A stretch of DNA of 64,000 bases from Promethearchaeota archaeon (GTDB lineage Archaea > Asgardarchaeota > Lokiarchaeia > Sigyniarchaeales > SOKP01): assembly GCA_016839705.1 (NCBI GenBank), contig JAEOTR010000024.1:1-64000 (forward strand), written 5' to 3'. Made by a program: the position numbers and the translations under genes. The notes beneath the pieces were generated by a model. The model was not told the origin of the DNA. It made no database searches and worked only from the letters and a program-made list of their open reading frames with translations. Of this stretch, positions 18,301 to 26,796 are shown one piece after another (position 1 is the stretch's first letter; each line of letters begins with the position of its first letter).

Positions 18301-19176
18301 AAATATCAATTAATCTATAGAGACTTGTTTAAAGAATTTCCTAAAGTTCAAAAAAGAGAATGTAGAGTAGGAATTGCCCAAATAGGTGTTTCTGAGACGG
18401 GAAATATTATGAAAGAACTCTTTGAAATGAAATCTTCGGGGCTCTTGAGTATAAAAGAAGATAAAATTGAAGAACTAATAATTAAAGTAAAAGATATGAT
18501 TGAAAAGGCACATAAGGAGGGAATAAATGTCTTACTCTTCCCAGAAATGACAATGGATCTTAACTACGGTGAACTACTTGAAGAGATATCAAATATATCT
18601 AAGTTATACGAAATGTATATAATTCCAGGCTCATTTCATGACCAAGAAACAAAACGAAACATCAGCAAGGTGTTTGGACCAGAAGGAATTCTTTGGGAAC
18701 AAGAAAAACATATCCCTGCAATTATCAGTACTGGTGAAGGAGTTCGTTTCAAAGAGGGGATAGAAGTTAGTAATTTACCTCGAAATACAATCGTATGCAA
18801 CACAGAATATGGAAGAATAGCAATCGCAATTTGTAGGGATTTTCTTGACATGGATCTAAGAGTCGAATTGAAAAATTTTGAACCTCCCGTAGATATCATT
18901 TTAAATCCAGCATTCACTCCAGTAACAGCAGATTTTAAAGCAATCCATTTTGATGCGCGTCGATCCATTTATGCATATTCATTTTTCGCTAATATTGGTG
19001 AATTCGGGGAATCTCTTATCTATACTCCAGAAAAAGATCGAACTGAGCGAATTATTCCCCCAAAGCAAGAAGGTTTAATCTTTAAAGACATAGATTTATT
19101 CAAGCTTCGATCAGAACGAAAAAAATGGGAAAAAGAGCAGAGCAAAGAACGTTCATTTATTCAGAGCACAAGGTAA
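15340..19176 (+). CDS. Giant TPR-like helical-repeat protein fused to a C-terminal nitrilase-family domain
   Basis: A 1278-residue protein. Residues 1 to about 940 are a continuous alpha-helical solenoid of TPR-like pairs (many A-x3-Y and YxxALxYY patterns). A Ser/Pro-rich linker (about 955-1000) leads to a carbon-nitrogen hydrolase domain starting near 1008 (CRVGIAQIGV). The catalytic triad candidates are E1069 (LFPEMTMD), K1123 (EQEKHIPA) and C1165 (ICRDF). The Glu-Lys spacing (54) is shorter than the roughly 70-80 of common nitrilases. An amidase or nitrilase activity directed by a protein-binding scaffold is plausible. No signal peptide is seen. The gene is monocistronic, and the domain combination is not one I recognise. 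Confidence 0.8.
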   Translation: MTLAESEELLIEKAREEERNFNWFEAVALYQKALTYYLDENLIEKAAFCYRSIGDAYIQGSFTVETGEDYLINTKEAIKANEKAKDLFMQIENKSYELECEASSLKLSALLSASDLEAEKAFREACKLLIEASQILSMENNPNRVARIFNEIADTMYMLSCYSIDQEEFKQINKQGREYGTKAKQISFEIEDVQNYSIAFNLEILHNFNEIYNTNFKENDYWRDYIKNFLLECENGIDFVNKYEDPYSLGLIYTAAGFWFCGYAYQFIENEREQEIYLSKGMDLLEKGLDFIRKTKNKARIVGCLFYIDYFAMFSGRINYLQKRILNDINECIELGRIYSLSNHPQRNMGNVVPALYYTNSSQRRFFTGSQRKTYAEKGIKFATEVLNGPRISPMLTAWLYQGLVLAYSQLTILAESKTEQEKFAQIMLQQAEEAKEFGLQYEGGFPQAGGYTSLYKAHKTLADIAKKKDVRISHLKKAIDAQKRSINFAMLSRTGALTEQMRLGLLFEELGIITRDVSDLDQARDIFLHTIKESADRKYFSYEAASYQYIARIEDRLGNYMISAESYRKAQEAYHKSLEMIQYKLLKNRITEKYNYVRAWSLIEEAKSLHTRENHLQSKEYYEKAQDILKDLRSYAYEASYYSGWISLEEAEQLSKQEKHEEAIESFKKTGKIFEEAIKTLIKSHERSREKFDKERINKFEKIAQVRVNHCNARVNLEEARISGKQGEHIAAAEKFALASSQFRDICIVFKIKREREELEAVYYLCRAWENMELAEEYGDPRRFSEAAGLFAEASDLFTDTKLKLLASGNSTFCQALEYGCKFDESIDINLKKDLYPKVKQMLSKAANSYEKGGFESGADWAQATSIYFDAAWHLIKADEETDLQEKGNLLRIGAQYLKSAVELFGKTGNKDKEKEVQDRLNRVEKEELILISALSTIKEPSISRSTMGIVAPACPHESSQSPRLSETRQFSDEERRGQIERLDGKKYQLIYRDLFKEFPKVQKRECRVGIAQIGVSETGNIMKELFEMKSSGLLSIKEDKIEELIIKVKDMIEKAHKEGINVLLFPEMTMDLNYGELLEEISNISKLYEMYIIPGSFHDQETKRNISKVFGPEGILWEQEKHIPAIISTGEGVRFKEGIEVSNLPRNTIVCNTEYGRIAIAICRDFLDMDLRVELKNFEPPVDIILNPAFTPVTADFKAIHFDARRSIYAYSFFANIGEFGESLIYTPEKDRTERIIPPKQEGLIFKDIDLFKLRSERKKWEKEQSKERSFIQSTR

Positions 19177-19354
19177 AACTAATTTTTTGAGTTAATATTT
19201 ACACAGAGATAATATGATTAATATTTACAAAGAAATAGTATAATTATAATCTTAAATTATCCTCGACATTATAACTTTATATATTCTGAAAGATATCTCA
19301 AAAGGTAAGAGGTTTATCTTCGATAAAATTTACAATTTTTATTCAGAGGTAAGG

Positions 19355-20302
19355 ATGATGGATGAATATAAGTGTGAAGTATTGATTATTGGATCTGGTC
19401 CAGCTGGTTTAAGTGCGGGAGTCTATTGTGCTCGAGCAAATAGAGATGTAATTATTCTTGATGGAAAAGAATTACCAGCATTAGTACAGGCAAAAGAAAT
19501 ACAAAATTGGCCGGGAGAAATTGATATTAAGGGAAAGCATCTATTAGAGAAATTTAAAAAACATACAGAGAGTTATTCAGAAAATATTAGAATTATGAAT
19601 GGTGATGTAATCTCTTTAATGATTGGAATGGGTGTAAATAGGATATCAACCAGAACAGCGAGTTTTACCTCTAATGTTGTTATTATTGCTAGTGGTAGAG
19701 GTACACGAAAAGAAATAATAAAAGGAGAGGGGAAATTACTTGGATTTGGTGTTTCCTATAGTGCTTTAAGTGATGGTCCATCATATAAAGATAAAGTTGT
19801 CTACTTATTCGGAAAAGACGATGAAACATTAGAAGATGCATTATCTCTTAATCAAATGGGATGTTTAGTGAGAATAATTACAAATGTTGGAATTGAAGAA
19901 TTACCTGAAAAGGTAGATCAAGTAAAAGAAGCGGGAATTGAAATTTTTGAAAATATGGAAGTAATTGAAGCAATTCCAGATTCAGATGGGATGATTCAAA
20001 AAATAGTTTGCAGGACCATTATGCCTGAACCTGAAGATAATGAAGAATTAAAGGAATTTGAATTAAGTTGTTTATTTATACTATCTCACGTCTCCTCAAA
20101 TTCAATGTTCAAAAAAGCGGGAGTAGAATTAGATGATAAGGGAAATATAAAGGTTGATAATGAACAAAAAACTAATATTGAAGGAATTTATGCTGCTGGA
20201 GATTGTACAGGAGGTGTTTTTCAAGTTGTTTTTGCTACAGCAGAAGGTGCACGAGCGGGAATAAATGCATGTAAATATCTTCGGCATTTAAAGAAAGAAT
20301 GA
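19355..20302 (+). CDS. Thioredoxin-reductase-like flavoprotein lacking the redox CxxC
   Basis: A 315-residue relative of thioredoxin reductase. The N-terminal FAD motif GSGPAG is intact (13-18), as is the C-terminal FAD motif (YAAGDCTGG, about 272-280). Where active reductases have CATC it reads SALS (136-139), and the NADPH-binding GGGNAA is replaced by FGKDDE (152-157); the HRRxxxRA phosphate-binding motif is also gone. It should bind FAD but cannot perform normal NADPH-to-disulfide transfer. It lies 89 bp upstream of an intact paralogue on the same strand, suggesting duplication and divergence, perhaps into a regulatory partner or a different flavin enzyme. Confidence 0.85.
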   Translation: MMDEYKCEVLIIGSGPAGLSAGVYCARANRDVIILDGKELPALVQAKEIQNWPGEIDIKGKHLLEKFKKHTESYSENIRIMNGDVISLMIGMGVNRISTRTASFTSNVVIIASGRGTRKEIIKGEGKLLGFGVSYSALSDGPSYKDKVVYLFGKDDETLEDALSLNQMGCLVRIITNVGIEELPEKVDQVKEAGIEIFENMEVIEAIPDSDGMIQKIVCRTIMPEPEDNEELKEFELSCLFILSHVSSNSMFKKAGVELDDKGNIKVDNEQKTNIEGIYAAGDCTGGVFQVVFATAEGARAGINACKYLRHLKKE

Positions 20303-20391
20303 ATTAACCCCAAAAAGAATTGAAAAAAAAAATTTAAACATTCACTAAAATTATTATATATAGAATTAACGCAAAATAGAGGAGATTTAAA

Positions 20392-21333
20392 TTGTCAAAT
20401 AAACCTGAATTTGATTTAGTAATTATCGGCGGTGGACCGGCAGGATTAACAGCTGCAATCTATGGCGGAAGAATGGGTTTAGAAACTGCTCTCTATGAGG
20501 GTAAAGGTTTTGGAGGTTTAGCTGGAACAGCTCCCAAGATTGAGAATTATCCCGGATTTATTAGTATCAATGGTCTTGAATTAACAGAAAAAATGAGGGA
20601 GCAAGCTGAAAATTGGGGAGCTAATTTCTTTTATGAGGAAGTTTCAGCAATCAATCCAAACGAAATGACCATAACTACATATGGTGGAGACATTAAGGCT
20701 AAAGCGATTATAATTGCTACAGGTTCAAAGCATTTAACACTTGGATTACCAAATGAGTTTGAATTAGTAGGCAATGGGATATCTTACTGCGCTACGTGTG
20801 ATGGCCCTTTATTTCGGGATCAAGAAGTTGCTGCGGTGGGTGGGGGTAATGCCGCAGGATTAGAAGTAATTTATCTATCAAATGTAGCAAAAAAAGTATA
20901 TCTCATTCATAGACGTCACTGTATGAGAGCAGAAGCATGTATAGCAGATGAGGTCGATTCATTAGAAAATGTATTCCCAATGTATAATAGTGTTATTGAA
21001 GAAGCGATAACGAAAGACGATAAATTGGGAGCCTTAAAAATTAAAAACATTGAGACTGGGGAAATTTCTGATATAGATGTAAATGCACTCTTCATCGCAA
21101 TAGGAGTTGAGCCGCAGAGTGCCTTAGCAGAAAAGGCAGGAATAGAGCTTGAGGAGAATAATTGTATTAAAGTTAATAAAAATCAAGAAACTAACTTTCC
21201 AGGGATATATGCTGCAGGAGATGTGACAGGGGGAATACGACAAGTAACAACTGCAGTTGGGGAAGCAACCACAGCAGCAATGAATGCCTTCCTTTATATT
21301 AAACAAGGTTGGTATGGAGATGGAGTAAAATAA
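20392..21333 (+). CDS. trxB: Thioredoxin reductase (NADPH, FAD-dependent)
   Basis: A 313-residue enzyme of normal length. It has FAD motif GGGPAG (13-18), the redox-active C133-A-T-C136, NADPH motif GGGNAA (150-155), HRRxxxRA for the NADPH 2'-phosphate, and a terminal AAGDVTGG. It reduces thioredoxin or glutaredoxin-like proteins with NADPH in the cytoplasm. The start is a TTG at 20392, supported by a GGAG ribosome-binding site eight bases upstream (20381-20384). It follows the CxxC-less paralogue and may be co-transcribed with it, although a TATA-like ttatatata lies at about 20353 between them. Confidence 0.93.
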   Translation: MSNKPEFDLVIIGGGPAGLTAAIYGGRMGLETALYEGKGFGGLAGTAPKIENYPGFISINGLELTEKMREQAENWGANFFYEEVSAINPNEMTITTYGGDIKAKAIIIATGSKHLTLGLPNEFELVGNGISYCATCDGPLFRDQEVAAVGGGNAAGLEVIYLSNVAKKVYLIHRRHCMRAEACIADEVDSLENVFPMYNSVIEEAITKDDKLGALKIKNIETGEISDIDVNALFIAIGVEPQSALAEKAGIELEENNCIKVNKNQETNFPGIYAAGDVTGGIRQVTTAVGEATTAAMNAFLYIKQGWYGDGVK

Positions 21334-21383
21334 TAGAAAAACAACTCCCTCGCTAAAAGCTATCATTGGATTGTATGTCACCT

Positions 21384-21411
21384 TGATATTACACTCTATT
21401 ATGTAATATCA
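21384..21411. other. dif: Candidate dif-like Xer recombination site
   Basis: A 28-bp imperfect dyad: an 11-bp left arm (TGATATTACAC), a 6-bp centre (TCTATT) and an 11-bp right arm (ATGTAATATCA). The arms match as inverted repeats at 10 of 11 positions. The 11-6-11 geometry is that of bacterial and archaeal dif sites bound by Xer recombinases. It lies 20 bp upstream of the xerA-like start codon. The alternative is an operator for that gene. No recombination evidence is available from one copy. Confidence 0.5.
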
Positions 21412-21430
21412 CAATAATATTGTAATCATT

Positions 21431-22354
21431 ATGGCAGAGTGCAAATTCTCCGACATTGTTGAAGATTTTTTAATCTCCAAAGAAGTAGAAGAAGGATGTG
21501 CAACATCAACAATTAAAGCATACCGATATGATCTTGACAAATTTATTAGTTTGGTCGGAGATATTGATATGAATTCTCCTGTGGTTAGGCAAAGGATTCG
21601 GCTATTTTTAAAAAAAATCAAGGATATGGGCTACACTAAAAAAGGGATCGGTCGAAAAATAGCCTCGTTACGTTCTTACTTTAAATTCCTAACTCTAAAT
21701 GAGTTTATTGATAAAAACCCTATGAGTACCATTAAGTCTCCTAAGATAAAACTTGAGGAAGCCTTACCTAAATTTCTTGATCTTTCAGACATCGAAGTGA
21801 TCTTTGAAAAATTAAAAGATAGAACTGTATTTAACACTAAAAAAAGCCAGCGGTATTATTTAATTATTAGATTACTTTATTCTACGATGGCTCGAGTAAG
21901 TGAATTATGTAATATTAAAATAAATGATATTGATTTTAATAAAGGATACATACGCTTAAGGGGAAAAGGTAATAAGCAAAGAATTGTCCCTGTAGATAAT
22001 AGAACCCTTGAAATATTCAAAGAGTATCTTAAAGATAGAATTTCCTATGATCCTGAAGACTTTTTGTTAGTAAATACACGATATCAGAAGCTAAGTCCTC
22101 GAATTGTACAAGCTGATATTAAATCTATAAAAGAAAAATGTGGGTTTTCAGATTCGAAAATTGTAACACCTCACGTTTTTAGACACACAGGAGCAACACA
22201 CCTCAGACGGTCAGGAATGGACATTAGTGAACTCCAAGATATCTTGGGCCATTCAAGTCCTAACACCACACGTATCTATGCGAAAAATGATATCACAAAA
22301 CTAAAGCAATCATACTCAACGATGCATCCATTGAACAATTCGGATAATTTCTAG
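21431..22354 (+). CDS. xerA: Tyrosine site-specific recombinase, XerA/XerC-D type
   Basis: A 307-residue tyrosine recombinase of standard Xer size. An N-terminal SAM-like core-binding domain (about 1-105) precedes the catalytic domain with the full set R155, K179, H248, R251, H274 and nucleophile Y283 (HxxR in HVFRH, LGHSS, then RIYAK). In archaea the single XerA resolves chromosome dimers at dif. A 28-bp dif-like dyad sits just upstream and an orc1/cdc6 gene begins 134 bp downstream on the same strand. An integrated-element integrase is a less likely alternative, because no other mobile genes or att repeats are visible. Confidence 0.92.
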   Translation: MAECKFSDIVEDFLISKEVEEGCATSTIKAYRYDLDKFISLVGDIDMNSPVVRQRIRLFLKKIKDMGYTKKGIGRKIASLRSYFKFLTLNEFIDKNPMSTIKSPKIKLEEALPKFLDLSDIEVIFEKLKDRTVFNTKKSQRYYLIIRLLYSTMARVSELCNIKINDIDFNKGYIRLRGKGNKQRIVPVDNRTLEIFKEYLKDRISYDPEDFLLVNTRYQKLSPRIVQADIKSIKEKCGFSDSKIVTPHVFRHTGATHLRRSGMDISELQDILGHSSPNTTRIYAKNDITKLKQSYSTMHPLNNSDNF

Positions 22355-22488
22355 GTAGAAATTTTTATTTTTTACAATTCTTTTTATAATAAAAACAAGA
22401 TAAGTTCTTAAGAATAAGAAAATTTAAACTTAATTTGTACTATTATAACTTATAGATTACTAATTAAAATCACTCATTTCGATCTATT

Positions 22489-23682
22489 ATGGACGAGGAA
22501 GCATTTAGAAAACAATTCACAAAAAAATCAGTTTTTAAAAAATTGGGTTCTCTCGATAAAAGTTGGGTTCCAGATAAACTATATTGCAGAGATGATGCAC
22601 TAAATACACTAATCGTTAATTATCGAAGAATTTTAGAAGAAAAAGAACAACCGTCAATTAACTGTCTAATCTTGGGTAAGGGAGGTGTTGGAAAAACTTG
22701 TACATCTCGTTATTTTGGTAAAAATTTTAAAACCGTTGCAACAGAAAAGGATGTAAATCTTTTTATAGAATATTTTGATTGCATAAATTTTAGATCGAAG
22801 AGTAAAATCATCAGAGAATTACTGGCAAAATATACTCATGGATCTGGACGCGGATATTCTGACGATGAGGCCTTAAAATTAATACTCACCAAATTAATTC
22901 GAGATAATGGTTATATGCTTTTAATAATTGATGAAGTACATTTGTTGAAACCAGACGATGTCTTAGCTTTTTTAAACATCGCTGAAACTTTCGGTCATCA
23001 AAATGCAAAACTATCTATTCTTCTAATCTGCAGAGGTGCAGATTGGATGAGAATTGAAAATGAAAGAATTTTAAGTCGATTAAATGAAAAAATTCCGCTT
23101 GAACCTTATAATTTTGAAGAATCTATGCAAATTTTAACATACAGAAGTGAAATAGCTTTAAGAGAATATGTACTGGATGAGGAACTTCTCACTATGATTG
23201 CTCAAATTGTCGTAGAAAACAAAAACATGAGACACGGGATCGAAATAATACGAAAAAGCGGTTTATATTGTGATAAGGAAGGTTTAGATTTCATTACAGC
23301 TGACATAGTTAGAGCAGCTTCCGATGATGTATATCCTACATTTAGAGCAGAAATTATTGATGGTCTGAAAGATCAAGAGCTCTTAGCTTTACTTGGGATT
23401 GTAAGATCTTTAATGAACAGTGGCACCCCATTCGCATTGGTAGATGATGCTTTTGAAGAATATCAATCGATTTGTGAATCTTATTCAATAGAACCTCATG
23501 TAAAAATGAGTTTTAGAAAATATGTTCGTCAGTTAGCCCAACTTAAAATAATCGCATCTAAAACAGTAAGAATAGAAGATGCTACACGCGGAAGGCATTT
23601 AGAAATAACCTTATTAGATATTCCTGCAGGAAAATTAGCGGAATTATTAGAAGATATTTTTGAAAGGAAATTTTTAAAATAA
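22489..23682 (+). CDS. cdc6: Orc1/Cdc6 replication initiator-like AAA+ ATPase
   Basis: A 397-residue protein. Walker A is GKGGVGKT (63-70) and Walker B LLIIDE (145-150), followed by the sensor 1 strand (LLICRG). A lid domain carries an MRHGIEIIRKSG segment, typical of Orc1/Cdc6. The C-terminal 110 residues form a winged-helix domain with a basic hairpin (TRGRHLEI). The family binds origin recognition boxes and loads the MCM helicase. I saw no clear ORB-type repeats with a G-string in the flanking AT-rich intergenic DNA, so whether an origin lies here is open. It is adjacent to xerA. Confidence 0.88.
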   Translation: MDEEAFRKQFTKKSVFKKLGSLDKSWVPDKLYCRDDALNTLIVNYRRILEEKEQPSINCLILGKGGVGKTCTSRYFGKNFKTVATEKDVNLFIEYFDCINFRSKSKIIRELLAKYTHGSGRGYSDDEALKLILTKLIRDNGYMLLIIDEVHLLKPDDVLAFLNIAETFGHQNAKLSILLICRGADWMRIENERILSRLNEKIPLEPYNFEESMQILTYRSEIALREYVLDEELLTMIAQIVVENKNMRHGIEIIRKSGLYCDKEGLDFITADIVRAASDDVYPTFRAEIIDGLKDQELLALLGIVRSLMNSGTPFALVDDAFEEYQSICESYSIEPHVKMSFRKYVRQLAQLKIIASKTVRIEDATRGRHLEITLLDIPAGKLAELLEDIFERKFLK

Positions 23683-23772
23683 TATCAGAAAGAAAATTAA
23701 AAATCTCAGCTACAACGTTCTTAATAGAATTACATTCTGTCTCCTCCAAAAAAGATAAGCGGATATTTTTTT

Positions 23773-24006
23773 CTAAAAATCTTTTTCTTTGGATTGTTTA
23801 CTTGAAGAATACCATTCTAACCACTCTTTTCGTCTATTTTTTTTGCGTTGCGAATCATCTGCATCTGGAATATTTTCATTCCTAACTTTTTTCCAAACAC
23901 TATCTAATTCATGTCGAGTTAACGAGAGACCACATGATTGGCAAACAATTTGTTTTATAGCTGAGTGGTATTTCATAAATCCTCCACATTCCGGACAGCG
24001 AGCCAT
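23773..24006 (-). CDS. Zinc-ribbon protein (77 aa)
   Basis: A small basic protein. The N-terminal ribbon has CPEC (C4, C7) and CQSC (C22, C25), followed by a helix and a charged Lys/Arg-rich C-terminal half (DSQRKKNRRKEW). The ribbon resembles TFIIB/RPB9-like nucleic-acid-binding modules and occurs as a free-standing small protein in many archaea. It is convergent with cdc6 and divergent from the DUF362 gene. Function unknown; a role in transcription or replication is only suggested by fold and neighbourhood. Confidence 0.75.
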   Translation of the reverse strand: MARCPECGGFMKYHSAIKQIVCQSCGLSLTRHELDSVWKKVRNENIPDADDSQRKKNRRKEWLEWYSSSKQSKEKDF

Positions 24007-24189
24007 AGCATTAAATTTTATGAGTATTTTTTAGAGATTTATAATTTACTAGAATAATTGAAAGTTAAAATATTTTATTGTATTAAATATAACCGTATTA
24101 ATTATAACCTTCAAATTTATTTTTGATGAACAAATTTACAGTATACGTTTGTATAATATAGTAAAATAATCACAAAAAAAAATAAGATT

Positions 24190-25395
24190 ATGAGTTCTAC
24201 AAAGTCAAAGGTTTATTTCGGTTCAGTTAAACAAGGTAAACTTTTACCAATTGCTTCTTTTGCTGCGAAAGTAGATAAGATAACCGATATGTTGATTGAA
24301 CAAACACCAATAGCAAAGAAAGATAAGGTTGCCATAAAGATGCATCTGGGATTTAATGTTGGTTATCAAACGGTTCCCGTTTTCTTTGTGCGTCGTATTG
24401 TTGATGCTGTTAAAAAGACAGGGGCATACCCTTTCATCACAGATAACCCCACAGCAGTTTATAATGCAGTAAATAGAGGTTATACCCAAGAAACTTGCGG
24501 ATGTCCTATTATCCCGATTGCTGGTGTTAAAGATGGCTATACTACCCCCGTCGAAATTAATTTTAAAGGATTCGATAGTCTGGATATGGGAGGTGTTCTT
24601 AAAGATGCTGACGTATTAATAGATTTAACTCATGCCAAAGGACATGGAGCATGTGGATATGGAGGCGCCATTAAGAATCTTGCTCTTGGAGGTTACTCCG
24701 GTTCTTCTCGATGGATGAAAATTCATGCTGTAGCTCAACATGATAAATACTGGGATAAAGAAAAAGGATCGTCTGAACATGCTAAAAAACTTGTTGAAGC
24801 TTGTCCCTATGGAGCCCTACGATACGATGAAACATATAATAACCTTATAAGAAACTATCATGATTGTCATCAATGCCTTACTTGTTTAGAATTGGATCTT
24901 GACATAGGAGCTGTAAAATTACCGCGAGAAAGTTATTCTGCCTTTCAAGAAATGATGGCAATTTCAACTAATAAAGTGCTTGAAACATTTAAACCCGAGA
25001 AAGTGTTTTACTTAAATTTCGCACTTCAGATTACCACGTTTTGTGACTGTGTAGGGATAGCCCAACCACCCATCATTAATGATATTGGTGTGTTAGGTTC
25101 AAAAGATATCATTGCAATCGAGACTGCCACACTTGATCTCATCAAGAAAGAGGGTATCATCGAAAAAAATATCCCTCCCTTTTTAAAACATGTGAATTTA
25201 GACCCTAACGAAGATATTCATCCTTTCACGAGACTTCATGGTCCTTACAAGGACCCTTATGAAACTGTGAGATTTCTTGAGAAAATGGGACGGGGAAATT
25301 CTGATTATGAACTAATCGAAATTCTTTCTTTGGAAGAAATCGCAAAAATGAAACCCTCAGATAGAGTTTTTGAAGGTGAACCATCCTTCTTCTAA
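24190..25395 (+). CDS. DUF362 domain iron-sulfur protein
   Basis: A 401-residue DUF362 protein. The N-terminal alpha/beta domain includes DNPTAVYNAVNRGY and KGHGACGYGGAIKNL segments characteristic of the family. A small cysteine cluster follows (ACPYGA at about 203 and CHQCLTC at about 226-232), replacing the usual two ferredoxin motifs, and then CDCVG near residue 288. DUF362 proteins are predicted Fe-S proteins of unknown role, often near anaerobic oxidoreductases. The frame starts at ATG 24190. The gene stands alone. Confidence 0.82.
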   Translation: MSSTKSKVYFGSVKQGKLLPIASFAAKVDKITDMLIEQTPIAKKDKVAIKMHLGFNVGYQTVPVFFVRRIVDAVKKTGAYPFITDNPTAVYNAVNRGYTQETCGCPIIPIAGVKDGYTTPVEINFKGFDSLDMGGVLKDADVLIDLTHAKGHGACGYGGAIKNLALGGYSGSSRWMKIHAVAQHDKYWDKEKGSSEHAKKLVEACPYGALRYDETYNNLIRNYHDCHQCLTCLELDLDIGAVKLPRESYSAFQEMMAISTNKVLETFKPEKVFYLNFALQITTFCDCVGIAQPPIINDIGVLGSKDIIAIETATLDLIKKEGIIEKNIPPFLKHVNLDPNEDIHPFTRLHGPYKDPYETVRFLEKMGRGNSDYELIEILSLEEIAKMKPSDRVFEGEPSFF

Positions 25396-25460
25396 TAAAC
25401 CTGAAATTAATTATTTTTCTCTCTTTTTTCTAATTAAAAATATAAAAAGAATAATCCGTG

Positions 25461-26789
25461 TTAAGAAGATACTGTTAGGTTCTTAAACGCCATATAAGGT
25501 AAAAGATTGTTAGCAAAGAATTCTCGTTCTTTTGAAATGTACAGGCAATTTTTGAGCATTTTTAAAATATTACCACTGACATTTCCCATTTTTATTGGAG
25601 TATCGATTTTACCATCTTTAATATAATAACCATTTCTTATTTCTGCTCCAAAATCTCCAGTTAATTCGCTGGGCTGTAAATCAGAAAATGCTTCAATGTA
25701 ATACCCTTCATCTATATTTGAAACCATCTCATCCAAGGTTATATTACCTGGTGAGATCTCAAGATTACTTATCCCATTAAAAATTGAACCATCTATGCCT
25801 TTTAACCCGTTTCCAGTAGACTTTGTGGACTCTAAGATCGCATGTTTCTGATCATAGAGTAGTTTTTGAAAGCTTCCCTTCTTTATTATCGCATTCCGTT
25901 GATGTGGTGTTCCTTCACCATCCCATCCATTAACAGCAAGACATCCTTCTAATAAACCATCATCAAACATTGAAATATTTTCAGATGCTACCATTTCATT
26001 TATATTAAACAAGGATTCCTTCTCATGAAAGGCTTTTCCTGATGTGTGTAATTCCACTACGGGATTAATTGCATGATGTAATACTTGCGGTGAAAAAATA
26101 ACGATTGCATCTTTTGAAGGTTTAGGAAGCTTTGCTTTTAAGGTATCCTGAGCGAGTTTCGCCCATTTTTCAATTCTTTTTGGAAAATCCAATTGCTCTC
26201 TGTCTTTGATAAAAATATAAGGCCAAAATTCTGATAATTTTCCCTTTTGTTGAGCTTTTAAGGAGAATTCAATAAAAAAATACGTTTTCTGGGCACCGAT
26301 ATCAATAGAGTTGCTATTTCGTAAATATTTATTATCGATATGAATACGAAAACGTCCAAAGGTTGGAGAAACATCTTTTTTTTGTTGGATCTCTGATAAA
26401 AGTTCCTTTACTAAATCATTTTTAATATTTAAAGGATCAACTATGATATTCTTATCAGAAGTTGAAACTTTCTGTGCTGGTTCCTTACTCGGAAAATAAT
26501 ATTTTGAACTTAGATTAATTTTTGATAATTTGTTGCATGTAGTGATATTTTGTTCGATTTCTTGAGGTTTTATCGAATTTCCCTTAACAATCCCTATTCC
26601 TGTTTTATTTCCTCTCTGATTGAGGATTCGCAATACATACTCAAAATTATTAACATCTCTCTCTTTGTCAACTTTATCCTTTAAAAAAATTGACTCATAA
26701 GCCTTTCTTTCTGTAAGATAAATTTCATATTCTTGAACTTTTTTTGCATTTAATACCTTTTCAATTAATTCAATTTTCTCATTTGACAT
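25461..26789 (-). CDS. pmbA: PmbA/TldE-like protein, partner of TldD
   Basis: A 442-residue member of the TldD/PmbA (U62) family without the HExxxH zinc site, as expected for the TldE/PmbA half of the heterodimer. It begins 7 bp after the stop of the tldD gene, so the two are co-transcribed. The TldD/E complex is a metalloprotease that degrades unfolded small peptides and matures some modified peptides. The C-terminal region (SGNILKMLKNCLYIS) matches the family end. Cytoplasmic. Confidence 0.88.
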   Translation of the reverse strand: MSNEKIELIEKVLNAKKVQEYEIYLTERKAYESIFLKDKVDKERDVNNFEYVLRILNQRGNKTGIGIVKGNSIKPQEIEQNITTCNKLSKINLSSKYYFPSKEPAQKVSTSDKNIIVDPLNIKNDLVKELLSEIQQKKDVSPTFGRFRIHIDNKYLRNSNSIDIGAQKTYFFIEFSLKAQQKGKLSEFWPYIFIKDREQLDFPKRIEKWAKLAQDTLKAKLPKPSKDAIVIFSPQVLHHAINPVVELHTSGKAFHEKESLFNINEMVASENISMFDDGLLEGCLAVNGWDGEGTPHQRNAIIKKGSFQKLLYDQKHAILESTKSTGNGLKGIDGSIFNGISNLEISPGNITLDEMVSNIDEGYYIEAFSDLQPSELTGDFGAEIRNGYYIKDGKIDTPIKMGNVSGNILKMLKNCLYISKEREFFANNLLPYMAFKNLTVSS

Positions 26790-26796
26790 GTTAACC

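Noticed and set aside
21431-23682. Integrated plasmid or virus from recombinase plus initiator gene
   Set aside because: No att repeats, tRNA gene, or other mobile genes flank the pair, and the recombinase has XerA length and motifs.
22355-23772. Origin recognition boxes next to cdc6
   Set aside because: The AT-rich intergenic regions on both sides show no repeated G-string motifs of ORB type, so an origin is not called.
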